From CBDCUW01 sp963734865 (GTDB lineage Bacteria > Planctomycetota > Planctomycetia > Pirellulales > Pirellulaceae): a stretch of DNA of 64,000 bases. The notes below the pieces were generated by a model. The model searched no databases and was not told the DNA's origin. It saw nothing but the letters and a program-made list of their open reading frames with translations. The position numbers were made by a program, and so were the translations under genes. Shown here piece by piece: positions 56,704 to 64,000 of the stretch. The stretch's first letter is position 1; the number at the start of each line of letters is the position of its first letter. The stretch spans positions 1,302,001 to 1,366,000 of the forward strand of contig CAVTIV010000019.1 of NCBI GenBank assembly GCA_963734865.1. Direction: 5' to 3'.

Positions 56704-56849
56704 TCGGCGACCTGCCTCCTCCGTTGGCTGTCCGTCATCACGACGATCCGTTACAACTTGTCAAAGTACCCGTGGTTTGTCACGGCCAGGGATGGTGGTT
56801 GTGTCAACACACTCGCTCGATTCTCACTCTCGGACATCCGTGTGCGCCC

Positions 56850-57794
56850 ATGGCGACGCAACGACTCACCAAACACAACGCAGCGATGGTCGCCGCCGCG
56901 GTCGCGCTTTTGCAAGATCGCGGTGCGGATGCGTTGCTGGTGTTGCTGGACGGTTCGACCGATTGGAAACGAATCGCGGAGATGGCCAATGTGAGCGACA
57001 AACCGGTCATTGTCGCCGTTGATTCTCCGGAGGATCTGGAGGGTGCCGCCGAAGCGGGGCTCAAGCCACTGGCGCTGAACAAAGAAAAAGCTCCGCTGTT
57101 GGAGCGACTTCAGCACGCGTTGCTCGAGGCGGCTGCCGACGAACTGATTCGCACCAATGGCGAGGTGGTCGCCGTCTACAGCGGTTTTCAGCAGGGCCGG
57201 CTCGACTCGATCAGCCACCTGCAATTGGACGAGCGGATGAGGCGGCTGACCGTTCGTGATCTGCAGATGCTGGAAAGCCGGGTACCGTTAAAGACGATCA
57301 AAACGGTGGTGGACCTGGCGGCACAGATCGGTCGCGAAGGGCGCGAGGGCAAGCCGGTGGGCACCTTGTTTGTCGTCGGCGATACGCGCAAGGTTCTCGA
57401 ACATTCCAATGACAGCGGCGTCGATCCCTTTCGCGGTTATAACCGAAAACACCGCAACCTGATGGACGCCAAAGTCCAAGATGATGCCAAAGAAGTTGCC
57501 CAGCTGGATGGAGCGTTCATTGTCAATAGCGATGGAGTGATCGAGCGAAGTCGTCAGATGCTGGAAGTGTCCCATGAGGATCTGACAATGACCAAGGGTC
57601 TCGGTGCACGACACTGGGCCGCAGCCGCGATCACGCGAAAAACCAAGTCGATCTCGGTCGTCGTCAGCCAATCGACCGGTACGGTACGGCTGTATCAAGA
57701 TGGTCACTTGGTGATGCGCATTGAACCGATGGACAAATCGGTCAAATGGCAGGAATTCGCCTTCGAACCGCCCTCGGCGCCGCCAGAGAACTGA
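56850..57794 (+). CDS. DisA_N-domain protein (diadenylate cyclase-like)
   Basis: 314 residues from ATG 56850. The N-terminal half is an alpha/beta region ('ALLVLLDGSTDWKRIAEMAN', 'KPVIVAVDSPEDLEGAAEAG'). The C-terminal 130 residues match the DAC domain: 'VAQLDGAFIVNSDGVIERSR' carries the DGA motif and 'GLGARHWAAAAITRKTKSI' the RHR region. The third residue of RHR is Trp, not Arg. That could weaken ATP binding, so cyclic di-AMP synthesis is likely only by family and not established here. It lacks the DisA DNA-scanning domains. Confidence 0.8.
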   Translation: MATQRLTKHNAAMVAAAVALLQDRGADALLVLLDGSTDWKRIAEMANVSDKPVIVAVDSPEDLEGAAEAGLKPLALNKEKAPLLERLQHALLEAAADELIRTNGEVVAVYSGFQQGRLDSISHLQLDERMRRLTVRDLQMLESRVPLKTIKTVVDLAAQIGREGREGKPVGTLFVVGDTRKVLEHSNDSGVDPFRGYNRKHRNLMDAKVQDDAKEVAQLDGAFIVNSDGVIERSRQMLEVSHEDLTMTKGLGARHWAAAAITRKTKSISVVVSQSTGTVRLYQDGHLVMRIEPMDKSVKWQEFAFEPPSAPPEN

Positions 57795-57987
57795 AGGCGT
57801 ATTCCACGGAGCCCAACTGCGAGCAGACCGTTGATATGGGTGTGCCGGACGGCCGTTTTCATTGAACGGCAAACCGAAGGCATCGGTGCTTCGGTTAACA
57901 GTCTCCTGCCGCTTGTTGCGTCCCCCTTGGCTGAAACCGAACAGGCGGACAGGCCGGCTTCCCAACCGAGACACCCGGCAACGCGTC

Positions 57988-58776
57988 TCAGTTCGACGAG
58001 TCGCCCAGCAACTGACGAGTCGCGGCCGCGATATCGTCCTGACGCATCAGGGATTCGCCGACCAAGACCGCTTTGACACCGCCGTTTTTTAGCAGCACCA
58101 GGTCCGCATGCTCGCGGATGCCGCTTTCACCCACCACCAAACGATCCTCGGGAATCTGCGGTCGCAGCGAGAGCGTATGTTGCAGCGATGTTTCAAACGT
58201 TCTCAAATCGCGGTTGTTGATGCCGACCAGCTTCGTTCCGGTATCCAACACCGCATCCAGATTTGTTGGCTCGTACAATTCGATCAGCGTCTGGAGGCCG
58301 ATCCCAAGGGCCTCGGCGTGCAGACGACGCAGTTGTTCACGGGAGAGACACTCGGCGATCAGCAGGACGCAATCGGCACCTGCCTCGCGAGCTTGCAGCA
58401 ATTGGTATCGGTCGACAATGAAGTCTTTTCGCAACAGCGGCAAATCGACGACCGACCGCACCGACCGCAAGTAGTCCAGCGAGCCTTGAAAAAACGGTTC
58501 GTCTGTCAATACGCTGATGCACGCGGCGCCGCCGAGACGATAGGCCTGGGCGATGGCCAGCGGATCGAAGTGTTCGCGAATCACACCTGCCGAGGGGCTG
58601 GCGCGTTTGACCTCAGCGATTAGCTGAACCGCATCACCCTCGGCCAAGGCGCCGTGAAAGTCGCGGCAAGGGGGACAATTTGCGATCGCCGCTTCCAGTT
58701 CCCGGGCTGGGCGTGAGCTGCGATCCGCATCGATCTTGGCTCGCGTTTGAACGAGGATTTTGTCGAGGATCGTCAT
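57988..58776 (-). CDS. trpC: Indole-3-glycerol phosphate synthase
   Basis: 262 residues, standard length. Ring closure of CdRP to indole-glycerol phosphate in tryptophan synthesis. Barrel motifs: 'LIAEVKRASPSAGVIR' (KxxSPS), 'LPLLRKDFIVDRYQLLQARE', 'GADCVLLIAECL', 'VGINNRDLRTFE', 'LVVGESGIREHADL'. All catalytic residues are present. Lies 15 bp downstream of purH on the same strand, probably co-transcribed. Confidence 0.96.
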   Translation of the reverse strand: MTILDKILVQTRAKIDADRSSRPARELEAAIANCPPCRDFHGALAEGDAVQLIAEVKRASPSAGVIREHFDPLAIAQAYRLGGAACISVLTDEPFFQGSLDYLRSVRSVVDLPLLRKDFIVDRYQLLQAREAGADCVLLIAECLSREQLRRLHAEALGIGLQTLIELYEPTNLDAVLDTGTKLVGINNRDLRTFETSLQHTLSLRPQIPEDRLVVGESGIREHADLVLLKNGGVKAVLVGESLMRQDDIAAATRQLLGDSSN

Positions 58777-58791
58777 CAGTGCTTATCGTCA

Positions 58792-60364
58792 TCAGTGCTT
58801 GAAGTGTCGGCGGCCCGTGAGCACGAGCGGCAAATGATGTTTGTTGCAAGCATCGATCACCTCTTGGTCCCGCCTCGATCCGCCCGGTTGAACGACCGCA
58901 ACGACACCCGCTTCGGCCGCCGCTTCGATGGAGTCGGGGAACGGAAAGAACGCATCCGAGGCGAGCACCGAACCGGCGGCTCGATCCCCCGCCTTTTCGA
59001 TGGCGATTTCGACACTATCCACACGACTCATTTGACCGGCACCGACGCCAATCAGCGATGTGTCCTTGGCCAACACGATCGCGTTGCTCTTGACGTGTCG
59101 AACCATTTCCCAGCCGAACGCGACATCGTCCCACAATTCATCGGCGACCTTGGTCTCGGTAACCGTTTTCCACTGCAACGGGCGACTCGGTAGCCGGTCG
59201 GCATCTTGAACCAACATCCCACCGCTGATGAATCGTCGCTGGATCGCAGGCGGCGGGTCATCCAGAATTCCGACTTGCATCAATCGGACGTTCTCGCTCC
59301 AACGGGGCCGAGTTGTTAGCAGTCCCACGGCTCCGGCCTCGAAATCGGGCGCCACGATCGCTTCGATAAATAGCCCCGGTTCACACAACAATTCCGCCGT
59401 TTCGATATCGACGGTTCGATTGAATCCCAGCACCGAACCGAAAGCGCTGAAGCGGGTCACCGGCCAGCGCTTTTCGACAGGCACGCAAAAGTTTGGCATC
59501 GGTCGACGCGCCACAGGGATTGTTGTGTTTGATCACCGAAACGGCCGGTCCGCCGAATCCGCGAACGATATCGAGCGCCGCATCCAAGTCCAGCAGGTTG
59601 TTGTACGACAACTCCTTGCCGCTGATCTGCCGGGCCGACACCAGATTCGCCGTGCGTTCTGTCGGATCGCTGTACAGTGCGGCACGTTGATGTGGGTTCT
59701 CTCCGTAACGAAGCTGGGCTTTGCGACGAAGCGAAAAATGGAGACTGGCAGGAAACTCGTTGGTAACGATTTCACCACGCATGAAATCGGCGATCGCGCG
59801 ATCGTAGGCGGCGGTGTGGTCGAAAGCATCGCTTGCCAGCTGCTTACGCAGTTCGATGGTGGTTCCGCCCAGCGATTCAAGTTGGGCAAGGATCTTTCCG
59901 TACTGCTCGGGGCTGGTCGCGACGGCAACGTCCGCATGGTTCTTGGCTGCTGCCCGAACCAAACTGGGGCCACCAATGTCGATCTGCTCGACGCACTGCT
60001 CGCGCGTCGCCTCGGCCCGCGCCGCCGTCGCCTCGAAGGGGTACAGATTGACCACCACCAGATCGAACAGCACGATGCCGTGCTCGGCAATGGCGTCCAG
60101 ATGGTCACCACGCTGGCGGATGGCCAGAATCCCGCCAAACACTTTGGGGTGCAGGGTTTTGACGCGGCCATCGAGCATTTCGGGAAATCCGGTGTAATCA
60201 GCCACGTCCCGCACTTCGATCCCCGATTGCTCGAGATGGCGGCGGGTTCCGCCGGTGCTGTAGATCGTGACACCGGCGCGACAGAGACCGGCGGCAAAAT
60301 CGGCCAAGCCTAACTTGTCACTCACGCTGATCAGGGCATTGCTGACCGGGACGGCTTTCGACAC
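58792..60364 (-). CDS. purH: Bifunctional PurH (AICAR transformylase / IMP cyclohydrolase), frameshift near 59457
   Basis: About 523 residues, normal for PurH. IMP cyclohydrolase: 'VSNALISVSDKLGLADFAAG', 'IYSTGGTRRHLEQSGIEV', 'MLDGRVKTLHPKVFGGILA'. Transformylase: 'RYGENPHQRAALY', 'VIKHNNPCGASTDAKL', 'DTSLIGVGAGQMSRVDSVEI', 'ASDAFFPFPDSIE', ending 'PLVLTGRRHFKH'. The frame changes near 59457, between 'RKALAGDP' and 'FSAFGSVLGFNRT'. Both halves keep their catalytic residues, so I regard this as a probable one-base error; a broken purH would make the cell a purine auxotroph. GTG 60364 is the best start. Confidence 0.88.
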
Positions 60365-60781
60365 GGCGATGAAAACTTCCAAAAAGGGGGTAAACGGGGT
60401 ATCGGCGGCGCGTGAATGGGGGAGGTCGGATGGAGGGACACGGCCGGCAATCGAGACGCTTCATTGGTGTAATCCCCCGCCCGCCCAAAGGTCAACCGGG
60501 CAGCATCTGCGAGAAGGCAACTTCCGTCATGTCGGCCAGCCGACTGGGGCGTTATTTCGGGTCCCGGGCATCTTTCGCTCCGCGCATTGGTCTCGACACG
60601 ATTCGGCATGCCCAACGAGATCATGTTTGCTCGGGCGTGGCGGCGCTTGGCCGGAAGGGCCCGCAGAAAAACAAGCCAACGAACACATCCGGCGAACGTA
60701 ACATAGAATGGCGAGTGAGTTTGATCGCGGCGCAGGTGGCCCCGGCAGAAACCGACCAGCGAGAAACGGCTATCGACTCTC
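60365..60781. other. Divergent purH-cytochrome intergenic region
   Basis: No gene seen. It should contain both divergent promoters. I see no PurR- or purine-riboswitch-like structure. Confidence 0.45.
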
Positions 60782-61947
60782 ATGCCGTTCTCATCGTTCA
60801 AGGAGCAAAAATTGAGTCGTGCCAAGATCATCGCCCTTGCGGTCGTGGCATTCATTGCGATCGGTTGGATCGTGACCATCATCGGCCAACCACCGTCGGC
60901 GACACCATCAACGACGCACATCTCGGAAATTCAAAAAACCTCCGCGTCGCCAGAAAGGATCGGCGAACCGACCCTCGTCGGACGAAACGTCTGTGGGGAA
61001 TGTCACGCCGAAAACCATCAACTTCACGCGCAATCGGGGCACGCATCGACGTTTGCGCGTTCGCAAGATTCTCTGCTCGCGAAGAAGTTTGTTGGCAAGA
61101 CAGTCAATGCCGGTGAGCCGTACGGATCGTTTACCTATTTCTTCGATGACGATGGGCTTCACACGCGCCGCTTGAGCGAATCGACGCCTCTGTCCTTTCC
61201 GCTCGAGTACGTACTGGGCTCCGGTCACAATGCGATCACACTCTTTTCACTGATGCCCGATGACAAAGATGGGACGGTCGGGATCGAACATCACGTTTCC
61301 TGGTTCACGGCCAATGAGGAATTTGGGCTCACCCCGAGCCATGCCTACCAACCTCCCAAAACCGCAATGGAATACTTTGGAAATACACATCGCGGCCAAA
61401 GGATGCGCGGCTGTGTGTCGTGTCACACAACATCGGGAAAAATCATCGACCAGAAAATCGTTGACCTTGTCCCGAACGTGAACTGCGAAAAATGCCACGG
61501 CCCCGGCAGCGAACATGTGCGTCAAGCACGCGCGTCATCCAACCCACCACCATTCTCGGTGGGTGCGCCGAGTGGAATGCGGAATCGGAATTGCAGCTTT
61601 GCGGAAGCTGCCATCGGATGCCAAAAGACATCTCGCCAAAAGAGTTACGGGAATACCCGAATTTGCTGGCGCGCTTTCAACCCGTTGGGCTGCTGCGCAG
61701 TGAATGCTATTTGGAATCGGAGGGCCAGCTTCGCTGTACCACCTGCCACAATCCGCACATGGCGTTCACCGCGAAACCGAAGACGGAATATGTGCAGGAC
61801 TGCGTCAACTGCCACGTCGAAGACTCCGAAGGCCACATTGCCTGTCCCGTATCACCGACCGAGGGCTGCATCGAATGTCACATGCCGGCATTGGAATTCG
61901 AACAGGGGATGATCTTTCACGACCACTGGATCCGTGTTCGCGAATAA
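60782..61947 (+). CDS. Multiheme (7 CxxCH) cytochrome c, frameshift near 61550
   Basis: About 388 residues. One N-terminal membrane anchor ('IIALAVVAFIAIGWIVTIIG') and seven heme motifs: CGECH, CVSCH and CEKCH in the first frame, then CGSCH, CTTCH, CVNCH and CIECH in the second. The frames meet near 61545-61560 (CACCACCATTCTC). Between hemes 1 and 2 there is 'LEYVLGSGHNAITLF' as in cytochrome c554/NrfB-like proteins. It would pass electrons in the periplasm. The split is probably a one-base indel, since every heme motif remains. Confidence 0.82.
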
Positions 61948-62106
61948 CGATTCGCGTGGGACGAGTGGCTGTTAGGCCCGCGAAACTTGCGGATTCATGA
62001 AAGTCGTCGTTCGCTCGGCGAACGTATCCTGGCGAACCGTCTGCAGTGCGAACGACGACTTTAAATGTTTCCCCGCATCGATTTGTTCACTTGCAAGTGC
62101 TCGTCA

Positions 62107-62142
62107 CACAAAAGAACCTCGCCCAGTTGCCTGGACGAGGTT
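62107..62142 (-). terminator. Terminator of the first DUF1559 gene
   Basis: On the minus strand, AACCTCGTCCAG-GCAA-CTGGGCGAGGTT forms a 12-bp stem with one mismatch, followed by CTTTT. It lies about 27 bp past the stop codon. The same hairpin follows the neighbouring DUF1559 gene. Confidence 0.85.
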
Positions 62143-62168
62143 CGCGTTTCAATGGCAGAGCATCGATC

Positions 62169-63422
62169 CTACTGGTTCAACTGTTCCTCGATCGTCTCTC
62201 TGGCCCCCCTGGTTCCCAAGGCTCCCCACAAACCGAAAGGACTCTTCCCACCTGGTCGGTTTGTGTAGTCAATGATATGCGCTGACTGGTTACCCGATTC
62301 AATCGAATCGGTGATGAAAACGACCGCACCGTCGGCCATCAACACGTGAGCCCCGCCTTGATGACGACTGCTGGCCGAGAAGTTGCCGGCATGATCGGCC
62401 CACGCACCAATGCACAGTTCGCTATTGGGAGGTCGCACCGTGTAAACGTGGCTGACCGACGACCGGTACGCAGCGGCCCAATCCATCCCACGAGTCATGT
62501 AATTGTTGGACCGGACGAGCGGTGCTGGCGTGCAGTTGGTGCTTTGGCTATCGCACCAGAACTGTGGTCTCGCCGGATCAATGTAACCCTTGTTCTTGCA
62601 GTACAACGGATCAATGATCACGAAGTCATTCGCGGAGCCGCTGCCATGGTCGGCCAGGGCGCTGCGGACATCCTTATCGCCCAGGTCCGAGATGATCTCG
62701 CCCATTGCGATCGTGTTGGACAATCCGTCAAGGATGTCACGGAACTTTGACCCACTGTACGGGATGAACACTCCGCGATGTGCTGCCTTGGCTCTCGTCG
62801 CATTCGTGTCGCTTTGTGTCGGTATCATTTTGGTCAAGTCGTAATGGCTCTGCGCGAAGCGAGAGTACGAGTCACCCATGCAAGGACCATAGTTGGTTCG
62901 TCCCAGTGCCGGGAGCCCTACTCCCGGATCGCTCGGACAGCGGAGCGTCGGAATCTCGGTTGACCAGGGTATGTAACCGGGGCTTCTCGAGTAGGCCTTC
63001 GGGCTCGGTCCCATCGGTTGCCAAACCCCAAGCGGTCCCGGAGGCGCCGCACCAGTCACGGTCTGGATGCTCGGATTAACGATCAGCTCCCACAGTGCCT
63101 GCTGTTCAAAGAACGGGGTCATGCCAACCATCGCGCTCAAGTTCAAGCGGTTGGAAGTGTTGGATTGTTGCCACCAAGCACCAGTCTCGACGCCCTGGCC
63201 CGTACCTGCTCCCTGAATGGGCAATTGCTTGTAGGCGGAATGGTAGTTGTGGATCGCCAAACCGAGTTGCTTGAAATTATTGCTGCAACTCATTCTTCGC
63301 GCGGCCTCTCGAGCCGCTTGCACGGCCGGCAACAGCAGGCCAACCAGCACGCCGATGATGGCGATGACGACCAGCAGTTCCACCAAGGTGAAACCGCTGT
63401 TCATAGACTTTCTTCGCAACAT
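62169..63422 (-). CDS. DUF1559 protein with prepilin-type N-terminus
   Basis: 417 residues. A class III signal 'GFTLVELLVVIAIIGVLVGL' and the conserved 'LLPAVQAAREAARRMSCSNN' mark the planctomycete DUF1559 family. The H-X-G-G-x-H box near the C-terminus is 'SSRHQGGAHVLMADGAVVF'. AGGAGA is 7 nt before the ATG. These proteins are processed like pseudopilins and probably form surface or envelope fibres. One genome may have dozens. Terminator follows. Confidence 0.93.
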   Translation of the reverse strand: MLRRKSMNSGFTLVELLVVIAIIGVLVGLLLPAVQAAREAARRMSCSNNFKQLGLAIHNYHSAYKQLPIQGAGTGQGVETGAWWQQSNTSNRLNLSAMVGMTPFFEQQALWELIVNPSIQTVTGAAPPGPLGVWQPMGPSPKAYSRSPGYIPWSTEIPTLRCPSDPGVGLPALGRTNYGPCMGDSYSRFAQSHYDLTKMIPTQSDTNATRAKAAHRGVFIPYSGSKFRDILDGLSNTIAMGEIISDLGDKDVRSALADHGSGSANDFVIIDPLYCKNKGYIDPARPQFWCDSQSTNCTPAPLVRSNNYMTRGMDWAAAYRSSVSHVYTVRPPNSELCIGAWADHAGNFSASSRHQGGAHVLMADGAVVFITDSIESGNQSAHIIDYTNRPGGKSPFGLWGALGTRGARETIEEQLNQ

Positions 63423-63801
63423 TTAACTTCTCCTGAAGACAAAAACAGAAATGGATGACGAAATGAAAAGAATGGATCTTGCTCGTCAACGAAGAACCCT
63501 GACTCGAAGACAATTCGAGACAGCAGCGTCCGATTATCCGACACGCCGGCCCGATAACGCTATGTATTCTCCCCCCAAATTCCGAAATATCAGGACAATT
63601 TTCCACCACAAGGGGCCTCATGAAAGCCACCCACATGGGTGTAGATTTAGAGCCACGGCGCGGCTCTGCGGCCCAAGCTCGCCCTCCCCGGATCGGTACC
63701 GGAATCGGTGGTGAGCCCACTGGACCGCTGCGAGTCGGCGGTTTTTCGTCGAAGCCAAGCCGAGTGGAGCGAGATTCGGCCTGATGTATTCCCTCACAAA
63801 C
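63423..63801. other. Spacer between tandem DUF1559 genes
   Basis: 380 bp with no gene I can support. It should contain the promoter of the upstream copy of 62169-63422. CACCCACATGGGTG at about 63632-63645 is a small palindrome. Confidence 0.4.
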
Positions 63802-63836
63802 AAAAAAAACCCTCGCCCAGTTGCCTGGACGAGGTT
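63802..63836 (-). terminator. Terminator of the second DUF1559 gene
   Basis: On the minus strand, the same CCTCGTCCAG-GCAA-CTGGGCGAGG stem as at 62107, followed by a T8 tract. A good Rho-independent terminator. Confidence 0.9.
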
Positions 63837-63862
63837 CGCGTTTCAATGGTGAGGACTGGTGC

Positions 63863-64000
63863 CTACTGGTTCAGTTGTTCCTCGATCGTTTCGGATGCCG
63901 CCTTGGTTCCCAATGCTCCCCACAGACCGAATGGGCTCTTCGCGCCTGGTCGGTTGTTGATGTCCACAATATGCGCCGACTGGTTACCCGCTTCAATCGA
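63863..64000 (-). CDS. DUF1559 protein, C-terminal end only (runs off the window)
   Basis: The last 45 codons of a paralogue of the neighbouring gene, ending 'FGLWGALGTKAASETIEEQL'-NQ against 'FGLWGALGTRGARETIEEQL'-NQ. Start and main domain lie beyond base 64000. The similarity extends past the stop into the terminator, so the tandem pair likely arose by duplication. Confidence 0.9.
   Translation of the reverse strand, partial: SIEAGNQSAHIVDINNRPGAKSPFGLWGALGTKAASETIEEQLNQ

Noticed and set aside
1..64000. tRNA, rRNA or tmRNA genes
   Set aside because: I saw no cloverleaf with the T-loop consensus and no rRNA-like sequence; a short tRNA could still have been missed by eye.

Overview
The window comes from a planctomycete, most likely a Pirellulaceae relative of Rhodopirellula. 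The evidence is two DUF1501 plus cytochrome-type DUF1549/DUF1553 gene pairs, tandem DUF1559 'prepilin-like' proteins, a DUF4381-free but BNR/PQQ-propeller-rich secretome, sparse Shine-Dalgarno sites with frequent GTG/TTG starts, and moderately high GC. This is inference from gene content only.

Layout. (1) 1-5392: a giant secreted subtilisin-like protease on the minus strand, built of 798-bp Ig-like/malectin-like repeats and running off the left edge. (2) 5631-6736: a decayed IS256-type transposase fragment and a degenerate RelE/ParE-type toxin-antitoxin pair. (3) About 6756-21943: what I read as a chromosomal integron. An integron integrase with the IntI-specific insertion lies at 20774-21943 (+). 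A candidate attI lies near 20391-20450. Leftwards on the minus strand follows an array of about 19 cassettes, each ending in an attC-like site whose outer core is complementary to the first bases of its own cassette. Cassette cargo: a lipoprotein, small membrane proteins, an S23-type four-helix-bundle protein (two copies), an IS91-like HUH transposase with a tyrosine recombinase, a TlpA-like protein, a YcxB-like protein, an FKBP isomerase, a zinc-ribbon protein, and several cassettes with no recognisable gene. (4) 22181-30759: an HD phosphohydrolase, a PQQ-propeller protein, a diiron/MBL protein and a YhaO-YhaN (SbcD/SbcC-like) pair. (5) 31220-44347: a pseudopilin-like protein, two PSCyt/DUF1501 pairs, a membrane protein, a BNR-propeller protein and a CrcB fluoride channel. 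(6) 44738-60364: mostly housekeeping genes, ilvB, ribBA, tyrA, purL, a ferredoxin, a DisA_N-domain protein, trpC and purH. (7) 60782-64000: a heptaheme cytochrome and two tandem DUF1559 genes with near-identical terminators.

Caution: at least eight genes, including the normally conserved purH, are split by a single-base frameshift although both halves remain conserved. This looks more like uncorrected assembly indels than real decay, so 'pseudogene' calls here are provisional.

How the genes work together: the integron integrase, attI and attC array form one capture-and-shuffle system. The duplicated and internally deleted cassettes show that it has been active. The PSCyt and DUF1501 genes are translationally coupled or closely spaced pairs, and YhaO-YhaN are coupled by an ATGA overlap.
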